NCBI GenBank assembly: GCA_025935515.1
Contig: JAICVC010000036.1
Location: 1 to 15,443 of the forward strand
Length of the DNA stretch: 15,443 bases
Direction of reading: 5' to 3'
Origin: Sphingomonas sp.
Lineage (GTDB): Bacteria > Pseudomonadota > Alphaproteobacteria > Sphingomonadales > Sphingomonadaceae
Made by a program: the position numbers and the translations under genes. The notes beneath the pieces were generated by a model, which saw only the letters and a list, made by a program, of their open reading frames with translations, was not told where the DNA came from and searched no databases. Shown in pieces: positions 6,074 to 12,771 of the stretch. The first letter of the stretch is position 1. Every line of letters starts with the position of its first letter.

Positions 6074-6886
6074 TCAGCGCTGCGTGTTGGTGCCCGGGAG
6101 CAGCGCTGCGGACTCGATTTCGTCGAGCGCGCGGTGGGCGGCGACATAGCGGCGCGCCTTGGCCGTCCAGTTGCCGGCTCGCGCCGCGCCCGGCAGCCGC
6201 ATCGTCTCGGCAAGCGCCTGGTCGACGTCGCCGGACGACAGGCGCTGCAGTGCGCGATCGTAGCGCGCCTCGGCATTGAGAGCGGGCCGCGTCGCCCGGT
6301 GGACCTCGACCAGCGACCCCATCTCGCGCTTGAAATTGGTCCACCAGCTGTCCTGCGGGCCGCCGCGCCGAAGATCGGGGCCGAGCGTCTCATATTCGCC
6401 GATGAGGTCATTGAGCCGGACCGGCTGGTGGGAAGCGGTGACGATGGTCGCGACCGCCGCCGGGTGCAGCGTCCCGAACCGCGCCGCGAGCAAATTCTCG
6501 AGATAGCCGAGCGCGACTCCGCGATCGATCGCGCGGCGCGCGGCAAAGGCGACGACGAGCGCATCCGCGCGGCCCGCCGATCCTTCCGCTCGCGCGGTCG
6601 CGTTCTCGACGCGCGCGATCCGGCCTTCGAGCGAGGCGAGGCGCGTATCGTCGGCGCGGATCGGCGCCTCCATTGGCGCGGGCGGGGCCGCGATCCTTGC
6701 GGGCGATTGAGGAGAGGCTTGCAGCGCGCCCTGCGGCGCCGCCGGTGCGATGCCGAGGAAGCGCGCCGCCGGCTGATAATGCGCGAGGCCCCAAACGGCC
6801 GCACCCGCGCCCACGAAGACCAGCACCAGCGCGACCAGCAGCCGCGCGCCCCAACCCATGCCAGTGCGGGTCCCGCTCCCGTTCAT
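6074..6886 (-). CDS. Mitofilin/Mic60-like inner-membrane protein of the heme operon
   Basis: The 270-residue protein has one N-terminal transmembrane helix (about residues 13-36), a Pro/Ala linker (about 48-75), a short charged segment with coiled-coil character (about 80-105), then a helical C-terminal half. Its end (residues about 200-262) contains ALQRLSSGDVDQAL and a stretch with W240 and alternating R/A-rich helices, resembling the mitofilin C-terminal domain. In Alphaproteobacteria a Mic60 homologue is typically encoded directly after hemD, which supports the call; those proteins shape intracytoplasmic membranes and contact the outer membrane. The coiled coil here is much shorter than in typical members. 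The ATG at 6886 overlaps the hemD stop (ATGA), deciding the start. Without the context the similarity would be weak, so an uncharacterised heme-operon membrane protein remains possible. Confidence 0.68.
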   Translation of the reverse strand: MNGSGTRTGMGWGARLLVALVLVFVGAGAAVWGLAHYQPAARFLGIAPAAPQGALQASPQSPARIAAPPAPMEAPIRADDTRLASLEGRIARVENATARAEGSAGRADALVVAFAARRAIDRGVALGYLENLLAARFGTLHPAAVATIVTASHQPVRLNDLIGEYETLGPDLRRGGPQDSWWTNFKREMGSLVEVHRATRPALNAEARYDRALQRLSSGDVDQALAETMRLPGAARAGNWTAKARRYVAAHRALDEIESAALLPGTNTQR

Positions 6887-7548
6887 TCCGGGTCCGGCTT
6901 GTTGCACAGCCTTGCGGCGAGGGCCAGCAGCGCTTCGTCGGAGGGCTGGCCTGCGACATCGATCGACTTCCACCCGGGCCCTGCCGCGTCGGCCGCGGCG
7001 GGGCTGATCGCCGCAATGGCTATCGGCGAGCGGTCGCCGACAAGGTCGGCAAACCGGCGGCCCGCCCGCGGGGAATGAATCAACGCGACGCTGCCCGGCG
7101 CGGCCGACAAGTCGGGGGCAGGGATCGGCTTAGACCGGTAGACGAGGATCGGCGTGATCGACTGCCGCGCATCCACCGGCTCGCGCCGGTCGGCGCCGCA
7201 GAGATGCAGGAGCTTCAGCCCCGCATCGATCGAGCCGAGGAGGCGATCGACGTCGGCCCGGCCGTTCGCGGCGAGGTCGAAGCCGGCTGCACGCGCCGCC
7301 CCGGCGGTCGCTTCGCCGATGGCGTAAGCCTGGAGTCCGCGCAGCCCTTCCAGCTGCTCACCGCCGAAGCGAAGCGCATTGGCGCTCGTCAGCAACAGGC
7401 CGTCGAAGCCGCTTATGTCCGGGGCTTGCCAGTCGACCGGTTCGACTTCGAACAGCGGTGCCACGATCGCATCGAGCCCAAGCGCGTGCGCGCGCCCGGC
7501 CGTAGCGCTGGCTCCGGGCTCCGGGCGCAGGACCAGCACGGGCCGCAT
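6883..7548 (-). CDS. hemD: Uroporphyrinogen-III synthase
   Basis: HemD cyclises hydroxymethylbilane with D-ring inversion to uroporphyrinogen III in the cytoplasm. Sequence is poorly conserved in this family, but recognisable pieces are present: the N-terminal VLVLRPEPGA, LLLTSANALR (51-60), YAIGEATAGAAR (75-86), ALIHSPRAGRRF in the second domain, and the C-terminal VAGQPSDEALLALA. At 221 residues it is slightly shorter than the common 240-260. Its ATG follows the hemC stop with no gap (7549/7548), and its stop overlaps the start of the mitofilin-like gene, so the three genes are surely co-transcribed. Position behind hemC makes the assignment firm despite low conservation. Confidence 0.9.
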   Translation of the reverse strand: MRPVLVLRPEPGASATAGRAHALGLDAIVAPLFEVEPVDWQAPDISGFDGLLLTSANALRFGGEQLEGLRGLQAYAIGEATAGAARAAGFDLAANGRADVDRLLGSIDAGLKLLHLCGADRREPVDARQSITPILVYRSKPIPAPDLSAAPGSVALIHSPRAGRRFADLVGDRSPIAIAAISPAAADAAGPGWKSIDVAGQPSDEALLALAARLCNKPDPE

Positions 7549-8460
7549 TCAGGCGCCGAACAGCCTCCGGATCGAGTCAGGCGCCTTCTCGAGCAGCGAG
7601 CGGGCAAGCGTTTCGGGCGACTTGCAGTCCCCGCAGTCGAAGGCGGCGCGGTCCTCGACCATGTCGCTCCCGTCCTCGCTGAACAGCTGGCCGCGCATCC
7701 TGAGGTCGCCGTCCTCGAGCACGCAGAACGCAGCCACCGGCGAATGGCAGGTCGCGCCGAGGGCGCGGGTGAAGGCCCGCTCGGCCATCACGCAATTGTA
7801 GGTGATGCCGTTGCTGACCGTGCTGAGCACGCTTTGCGTGCGGGTGTCGTTGGTGCGGCATTCCATGCCGATCACCGCCTGGCCCGGGGCCGGGAGGATG
7901 ATCTCGGTCGGGATCGCGGTGCCGGCATCGATCTCGAGCCGCTTGAGCCCGGCTGAGGCGAGCAGGGTCGCATCGACCTCGCCCGATTCGACCTTCTGGA
8001 GCCGCGTTTCGACATTGCCTCGGATGGGCACGATCTGAAGGTCCGGGCGGAGCCTACGCAGCTGGGCGGCGCGGCGCGGCGAGGAGGTGCCGACGCGCGC
8101 GCCCTGCTTCAGTTTCTCGATCGATTCGGCACCGATGATCCGGTCGCGCACGTCACCGCGCGGCCGGACCGCGGCGATGTGAATGTCGGCCGGCCGGACG
8201 CTTTCGACGTCCTTCATCGAATGGACGCAAAAATCGACCTCGCCTTCGAGCAGGGCGCGGTCCAGCTCCTTGGTCCACAGCGCCTTGCCGCCGATCTCGG
8301 CCAGCGGCCGGTCCTGCACCTTGTCGCCGGTCGTGGTGACGGTCACGATTTCGACCCAGCCCTCGGGCCAGCGCTGCGCCGCCTCGATCGCCGAAGCGAC
8401 CTTGCGCGCCTGCGCCAAGGCGAGCGCGGATCCGCGAGTCCCGAGGCGAAGCCCTTGCAT
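7549..8460 (-). CDS. hemC: Porphobilinogen deaminase (hydroxymethylbilane synthase)
   Basis: HemC condenses four porphobilinogens into hydroxymethylbilane. The 303-residue protein has all diagnostic motifs: LRLGTRGSALALAQA (5-19), the HSMKDVE loop with catalytic Asp84, VGTSSPRR (123-130), and the ALGATCHSP loop whose Cys238 anchors the dipyrromethane cofactor. Length matches the family (about 310). AGGGG lies 6 nt before the ATG at 8460. It is the first gene of the hemC-hemD-mitofilin-like unit and is divergent from tsaD across only 51 bp, an arrangement seen in other Alphaproteobacteria. The promoters of both genes must lie in or near that gap, but I could not identify them. Confidence 0.97.
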   Translation of the reverse strand: MQGLRLGTRGSALALAQARKVASAIEAAQRWPEGWVEIVTVTTTGDKVQDRPLAEIGGKALWTKELDRALLEGEVDFCVHSMKDVESVRPADIHIAAVRPRGDVRDRIIGAESIEKLKQGARVGTSSPRRAAQLRRLRPDLQIVPIRGNVETRLQKVESGEVDATLLASAGLKRLEIDAGTAIPTEIILPAPGQAVIGMECRTNDTRTQSVLSTVSNGITYNCVMAERAFTRALGATCHSPVAAFCVLEDGDLRMRGQLFSEDGSDMVEDRAAFDCGDCKSPETLARSLLEKAPDSIRRLFGA

Positions 8461-8511
8461 TCCTCACCCCTAGTGCATCGCCGCGCCTTCAGGCAAAGGG
8501 CCGGACGCGAA

Positions 8512-9543
8512 ATGACATTAATCCTCGGCCTCGAGAGCAGTTGCGATGATAGCGCCGTAGCGCTGGTGACGTCAGACCGGCGAATCCTCGCGCAGTCGGT
8601 GGTCGGGCAGAACAGCGCACATCAAGCCTATGGCGGCGTGGTGCCGGAGATCGCCGCGCGGGCCCATGTTGAGATCCTGCCCGGCCTGATCGAACGGGTG
8701 CTGGCTGACGCCAAGCTGTCGATTGCGGAGGTCGACGCGGTCGCTGCGACCGCGGGCCCGGGGCTGATCGGCGGGGTGATGGTCGCCTTGCTCGCCGGCA
8801 AGGGACTGGCGCTGGCTGCCGGCAAGCCGCTGATCGCGGTCAACCATCTCGAAGGCCATGCGCTCTCTCCGCGCCTCGCCGACCCCGACCTCGGCTTCCC
8901 CTACCTGCTGTTGCTGGTGTCGGGCGGCCATTGCCAATTGCTCGAGGTGCGCGGGATCGGCGACTATCGCCGGCTTGCGACGACGATCGACGATGCCGCC
9001 GGCGAAGCGTTCGACAAGGCCGCCAAGCTGCTCGGCCTTGCTTATCCAGGCGGCCCGGCGATCGAGCAACTGGCGAGGACCGGCAACCCCGAGGGAGTGA
9101 GGCTGCCCCGGCCGCTGGTCGGCTCCGGCGAGCCGCATTTTTCTTTCGCTGGCCTGAAGAGCGCGGTGCAGCGCGCAGTCGCCTCAGACGACTTTGCGCC
9201 GGCGGATATTGCCGCGAGCTTCCAGCAGGCGGTGGTCGATTGCCTGGTCGACCGGACCCGGCTGGCGCTGCGAACCAGCGATGCGCCGGCGCTGGTGGTT
9301 GCCGGCGGGGTCGCCGCCAACCAGGCGATTCGCGGCGCGCTCGCTGAACTTGCCGAGCAGAGCGGGCGCCGTTTCAGCGTTCCGCCCGCCTGGCTGTGCA
9401 CCGACAATGCCGCGATGATCGCCTGGGCCGGCGCGGAGCGCTTCGCCGCCGGGGACTGCGACCCGCTTGACGTTCCGGCGCGCGCGCGTTGGCCGCTCGA
9501 CGAGCGCGCCGAGAAGGTTCGCGGCGCGGGCGTTAAGGCGTGA
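8512..9543 (+). CDS. tsaD: tRNA N6-adenosine threonylcarbamoyltransferase TsaD
   Basis: TsaD transfers the threonylcarbamoyl group from TC-AMP to A37 of ANN-reading tRNAs, together with TsaB and TsaE. Over 343 residues the Kae1/Qri7 signature elements are clear: LGLESSCDDSA (5-15), QAYGGVVPEIAAR (38-50), the metal-binding NHLEGH with His112 and His116, the SGGHCQL nucleotide loop (137-143), FSFAGLKSA, GGVAAN and the C-terminal metal ligand Asp298 in CTDNAAMIA. Although the frame is open far upstream, the ATG at 8512 places ILGLESSCDD correctly and lies just after the hemC divergence. Its TGA stop overlaps the GTG start of gpsA (GTGA), so the two are translationally coupled. Confidence 0.97.
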   Translation: MTLILGLESSCDDSAVALVTSDRRILAQSVVGQNSAHQAYGGVVPEIAARAHVEILPGLIERVLADAKLSIAEVDAVAATAGPGLIGGVMVALLAGKGLALAAGKPLIAVNHLEGHALSPRLADPDLGFPYLLLLVSGGHCQLLEVRGIGDYRRLATTIDDAAGEAFDKAAKLLGLAYPGGPAIEQLARTGNPEGVRLPRPLVGSGEPHFSFAGLKSAVQRAVASDDFAPADIAASFQQAVVDCLVDRTRLALRTSDAPALVVAGGVAANQAIRGALAELAEQSGRRFSVPPAWLCTDNAAMIAWAGAERFAAGDCDPLDVPARARWPLDERAEKVRGAGVKA

Positions 9544-10520
9544 AGCTGGGGGTCATCGGCGGCGGCGCCTGGGGCACGGCCTTGGCGCAGGTCGCCTCGG
9601 CTGGCGGCGAAGAGACCCTGTTGTGGGCGCTCGAGCGCGAGGTGGTCGAAGCGGTCAACGCGAAACGCGAGAACTCCGTTTTTCTCGCCGGCATCCCATT
9701 GAATTCCGGCATTCGGGCCACGGCCGACCTGGGCGAGCTGGACGCGTGCGAGGCGTGGCTGGTGGTGACCCCCGCACAGCACATGCGGACGGTGCTGGAG
9801 AAGGCGCCGGACTGCAGAAAGCCGCTCATTCTCTGTTCCAAGGGGATCGAGGAGAAGAGCGGGCAGCTGCTCCATCGCGTTGCTAGGGAAGCTTGTCCCG
9901 CTGCCCTCGTGGCCGTCCTGTCGGGCCCTACGTTCGCGCATGAGGTCGCGCGCGGCTTGCCGACCGCGGTGACGCTCGCCGCCCAGGACGAGGGGCTGGC
10001 AAAGCAGCTTCGCGACCGGATCGCGCAGCCGACCTTCCGCATCTACGTCTCCAACGATGTCGCCGGGGCGGAAATCGGCGGTGCGGTCAAGAATGTGCTC
10101 GCGATCGCCTGCGGCGTGGTCGAGGGCAAGGGGCTCGGCCAGAACGCGCGCGCCGCGCTGATCGGCCGGGGATTCGCCGAGATGACGCGGTTCGGACTCG
10201 CCTTCGGCGCGCGGCGCGAGACGCTCACTGGCCTGAGCGGTCTCGGCGACCTGGTGCTCACCTGCTCCTCGACCAGCTCGCGCAATTATTCGCTTGGGCT
10301 CGGCATCGGCGAGGGTCGCTCCGCCGCCGAGCTGATGGCCAACCGCAAGACGGTGGCGGAGGGCGCATTCACCGCCCCGGTCCTTGCTCGCCTGGCGCGC
10401 GAGAAAAATATCGACATGCCGATCGTCGATGCAGTCGACGCGCTGATCGCCGGCCGGGCCAATGTCGATGAGATCCTGGGCGCGTTGCTGACCCGCCCGC
10501 CGCGCGCCGAGGGCGTCTAG
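9540..10520 (+). CDS. gpsA: NAD(P)-dependent glycerol-3-phosphate dehydrogenase
   Basis: GpsA reduces dihydroxyacetone phosphate to sn-glycerol-3-phosphate, the backbone for phospholipid synthesis. The 326-residue protein starts with the dinucleotide-binding GVIGGGAWGTALA (4-16), has the CSKGIE segment (99-104), SGPTFAHEVARGLPTA (128-143), catalytic Lys184 in GGAVKNVLA, and GLSGLGDLVLTC (231-242), all hallmarks of the family. The start is GTG at 9540, overlapping the tsaD stop; it places the Rossmann motif at the usual distance. Its TAG stop shares CTAG with the stop of the convergent small SDHAF4-like gene, so neither can have a terminator between them. Confidence 0.97.
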   Translation: MKLGVIGGGAWGTALAQVASAGGEETLLWALEREVVEAVNAKRENSVFLAGIPLNSGIRATADLGELDACEAWLVVTPAQHMRTVLEKAPDCRKPLILCSKGIEEKSGQLLHRVAREACPAALVAVLSGPTFAHEVARGLPTAVTLAAQDEGLAKQLRDRIAQPTFRIYVSNDVAGAEIGGAVKNVLAIACGVVEGKGLGQNARAALIGRGFAEMTRFGLAFGARRETLTGLSGLGDLVLTCSSTSSRNYSLGLGIGEGRSAAELMANRKTVAEGAFTAPVLARLAREKNIDMPIVDAVDALIAGRANVDEILGALLTRPPRAEGV

Positions 10521-10687
10521 AAATCGATCGCGATGCCCTTCTTTTCCCAATCGCCATAGCGGGTGGGATCGAGCCGCTCCTCCTCGCCGGCGGGCGGGCT
10601 TCGGTCTTTCAGCGGCTCCGGTTCAGGAACCGGCGGCGACGGACTCAAGTAAGCCGGCGGGTCGAGATGTTTCGGGCGCTTCATCAT
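10517..10687 (-). CDS. DUF1674 small protein, SDHAF4-like succinate dehydrogenase assembly factor
   Basis: This 56-residue protein has a Pro/Glu-rich, probably disordered N-terminal part and a C-terminal block DPTRYGDWEKKGIAIDF (40-56). That block is the conserved core of the DUF1674 family, which includes mitochondrial SDHAF4/Sdh8. The eukaryotic proteins bind the flavinylated SdhA subunit during complex II assembly; a similar bacterial role is inferred by homology. Two ATGs in tandem (10687 and 10684) are possible starts; GGAG directly precedes the first, so the second may be used. The gene is alone on the minus strand, shares its stop tetranucleotide with gpsA and begins only 25 bp from divergent rsmB. 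Its promoter must overlap the start of rsmB. Confidence 0.82.
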   Translation of the reverse strand: MMKRPKHLDPPAYLSPSPPVPEPEPLKDRSPPAGEEERLDPTRYGDWEKKGIAIDF

Positions 10688-10712
10688 CTCCAAATGGCGT
10701 TCGGAAGCCCCA

Positions 10713-12095
10713 ATGCCAAGCGTTGAAGGCCTCGGCGCCCGGCGAGCGGCGCTGCAAATGCTCGACGCAGTCTTGCGGCGTGGCCGGACCCTGGACGCAG
10801 CCGGCGGCGCGATCCGCAACCTTTCGCCGCCCGATCACGCACTGGCCGTGGCGATCGCGGGCGAGGCCTTGCGGCGGCTCCCCGACCTCGACGGGCTGAT
10901 CGACAGCGCCACCCGGCAGCGGCTGCCCGACGACAGCAAGGCGCGGATGGTGCTGCGGCTGGCCCTTGCCCAGAAGATCGGCCTCGGCACGCCGGAGCAT
11001 GCGCTGGTCGCGACCGCCTTGCCCCTCGTGGACGGAGGGCCGCGGCGGCTTGTTCATGGCGTGCTCGGCACACTGCTTCGGCGCGGCCTGCCAGCGGTGG
11101 ATTCGCCGAGGCTCCCAGCCGACGTCGAAGAGCGATGGGGCTCGGCCTGGGGCGAAGCAAGCGTACTGGCGGCGCGCAGACAGATCGCCAGGCGTCCACC
11201 GCTCGACCTGACGTTCGCCGACCATGGCGAGGCGCAGGCGTACGCGAATGCAAATCAAGGCCGATCGCTGGCGGCGAATCACGTGCGGCTGCAAAGCGCG
11301 TCGGTCACCGCGCTTCCCGGCTTCGGCGAGGGCCGATGGTGGGTGCAGGACCTGTCCGCATCGCTTCCCGCGCGGTTGATTCCGGCGGGTGCCAGCGACG
11401 TGCTCGATCTTTGTGCGGCGCCGGGCGGCAAAACGATGCAGCTGGCGGCGGCCGGTCATGCAGTCACCGCGGTCGACGCGTCGGCAAGTCGTCTCGGACG
11501 ACTGCAGGAAAATCTGCAACGGACTCACCTCGACGCGAAACTCGTCGAAGCCGACGCGCTGAAGTGGAAGCCGGACCGGCAGTTCGATGCAATCCTGCTC
11601 GACGCGCCCTGCTCGGCCACCGGAACGTTCCGCCGCCATCCGGAAGTGCTCTATCGGGCCCGGCCAAGGTTGATCGCCGAAAGCGCCGATGTGCAGGGAG
11701 AGCTGCTCGGTCGCGCAGCCTCTTGGCTGAAGCCTGGCGGCGTTCTGGTCTATTCCGTCTGCTCGCTCGAGCCGCAGGAAGGCGAGCAGATCATCGACCA
11801 GTTTCTCGCAAGCCGTGACGACTTCCTGCTCGACGAGCTCAAAGTCTCCCCCCTCGTGGGGGAGGTTGGTGGGGGGCCGGCCGCGTCCGCGGCCGATGAG
11901 ACTCATTTGCTGGCGTTATCGGCTGACGCAGATAACGCGCCCCCTCCCAACCCTCCCCACAAGGGGGAGGAATCGGACCTGCCCGAATTCGCGCCCGTCT
12001 CGCCCGAAGGCTGGGTGCGCATCCTCCCCGGCCTGCTCGAAGCGGAAGGCGGGCTCGACGGCTTCTTCATCGCCCGCCTTGTCCGCGCGGGTTAA
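10713..12095 (+). CDS. rsmB: 16S rRNA (cytosine-967-C5)-methyltransferase RsmB, with in-frame repeat insert
   Basis: RsmB methylates C967 of 16S rRNA using SAM. The 460-residue protein has an N-terminal NusB-like helical domain (about 5-135), then a Rossmann methyltransferase: SAM-binding DLCAAPGGKT (C234), DAPCSATGTFRRHPE with Cys300, and SVCSLEPQEGEQ with Cys350. The two cysteines are the usual release and nucleophile pair of the RsmB/NSUN family. The C-terminal GLDGFFIARL closes the domain. Between them residues about 379-419 are encoded by a composite palindromic repeat. Without it the length would be about 419, close to E. coli RsmB (429). The start ATG at 10713 has a weak GGAAG SD. The gene leads an apparent operon with rpe, the heparinase-like gene and purH. 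Confidence 0.95.
   Translation: MPSVEGLGARRAALQMLDAVLRRGRTLDAAGGAIRNLSPPDHALAVAIAGEALRRLPDLDGLIDSATRQRLPDDSKARMVLRLALAQKIGLGTPEHALVATALPLVDGGPRRLVHGVLGTLLRRGLPAVDSPRLPADVEERWGSAWGEASVLAARRQIARRPPLDLTFADHGEAQAYANANQGRSLAANHVRLQSASVTALPGFGEGRWWVQDLSASLPARLIPAGASDVLDLCAAPGGKTMQLAAAGHAVTAVDASASRLGRLQENLQRTHLDAKLVEADALKWKPDRQFDAILLDAPCSATGTFRRHPEVLYRARPRLIAESADVQGELLGRAASWLKPGGVLVYSVCSLEPQEGEQIIDQFLASRDDFLLDELKVSPLVGEVGGGPAASAADETHLLALSADADNAPPPNPPHKGEESDLPEFAPVSPEGWVRILPGLLEAEGGLDGFFIARLVRAG
11846..11970. repeat. Composite palindromic repeat inserted in frame in rsmB
   Basis: The outer arms, 11846-11877 and 11939-11970, are imperfect reverse complements rich in CCCCC/GGGGG. Each can also fold alone, for example CTCCCCC 11846-11852 with GGGGGAG 11858-11864. 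The centre carries two more perfect stems: CGGCCGCG/CGCGGCCG (11878-11885/11888-11895, 2-nt loop) and GCGTTATC/GATAACGC (11913-11920/11931-11938). It encodes about 41 low-complexity residues (containing VGEVGGGPAAS and APPPNPPHKGEE) without a stop. The plan matches the 124-245 element, but the sequences differ, so they may be related families rather than copies. The CCCTCCCCACAAGGGGGAGG-type arm is, to my knowledge, a widespread intergenic repeat in sphingomonads. Confidence 0.88.
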
Positions 12096-12114
12096 TCCCG
12101 TTTAATCGGGTGTC

Positions 12115-12771
12115 ATGCCGGTCATCGCGCCCTCCATCCTGTCCGCCGACTTCGCTACGCTCGGCGCGGAAGTGCGCGCGATCGACGAGGCCGGCGCCGA
12201 CTGGATCCATATCGACGTGATGGACGGGCATTTCGTCCCCAACCTGACGATCGGGCCCGGCGTGGTGAAGGCGCTGCGCCCGCACACGCAAAAGCCGTTC
12301 GACGTCCATTTGATGATTTCGCCGGTAGATCCCTTCCTCGATGCTTTTGCCGAGGCGGGCGCCGACATCATCACCGTCCATCCCGAAGCCGGTCCGCACC
12401 TCCATCGCACCGTCCAGCGCATCAAGGCGCTGGGCAAGAAAGCGGGCGTGTCGCTCAACCCGGCGACCCCGGCGAAGACGCTCGACTATGTGCTCGGCGA
12501 TGTCGACCTCGTGCTGGTGATGAGCGTCAATCCGGGGTTCGGCGGGCAAAAGTTCCTCACTGGCCAGCTCAAGAAGATCGAGGCCATCGCCAACCGGATC
12601 GCGAAGGAACAGCTGGACGTCGTGCTGGAAGTCGACGGGGGGATCGATCAGGAGACGGCGCGGCAGGCGGTGAATGCTGGCGCCACGGCCCTGGTCGCCG
12701 GCACTGCCGTCTTCCGTGGCGGGCCGGCCGCCTACGCAGGGAACATCAAGGCGCTCAGAGGCGACGCGTGA
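12115..12771 (+). CDS. rpe: Ribulose-phosphate 3-epimerase
   Basis: Rpe interconverts ribulose-5-phosphate and xylulose-5-phosphate in the pentose phosphate pathway. The 218-residue TIM barrel shows APSILSADF (5-13), the metal and catalytic cluster H32-I-D34-VMDG, H65 in FDVHLMI, MSVNPGFGGQKF (136-147) and the second catalytic acid D174 in LEVDGGI. The phosphate-binding GTAVF is near the end. Length matches the family. It starts 19 bp after the rsmB stop. The gap holds two TTAATC repeats 10 bp apart, a weak CCCG/CGGG stem and only a poor SD, so translation may depend on coupling to rsmB. Its TGA overlaps the GTG start of the next gene. Confidence 0.97.
   Translation: MPVIAPSILSADFATLGAEVRAIDEAGADWIHIDVMDGHFVPNLTIGPGVVKALRPHTQKPFDVHLMISPVDPFLDAFAEAGADIITVHPEAGPHLHRTVQRIKALGKKAGVSLNPATPAKTLDYVLGDVDLVLVMSVNPGFGGQKFLTGQLKKIEAIANRIAKEQLDVVLEVDGGIDQETARQAVNAGATALVAGTAVFRGGPAAYAGNIKALRGDA

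Noticed and set aside
8179..8511. N-terminal extension of tsaD into the hemC region
   Set aside because: This frame is antisense to hemC. The TsaD signature starts a few residues after the ATG at 8512.
9042..10550. Long antisense open frame (502 codons) opposite tsaD/gpsA
   Set aside because: It lies fully opposite two unambiguous enzymes. Its translation is R/A/G-rich with no recognisable motif, as expected for stop-poor high-GC DNA.
10623..11906. Antisense open frame (427 codons) opposite rsmB
   Set aside because: It is a shadow of rsmB, whose NusB and methyltransferase motifs are complete on the plus strand. It also overlaps the SDHAF4-like gene in another frame.
12092..12110. TTAATC direct repeat and CCCG/CGGG stem between rsmB and rpe as an operator or terminator
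   Set aside because: The stem is only 4 bp with no U-tract, one copy of the repeat contains the rsmB stop codon, and the genes look co-transcribed.
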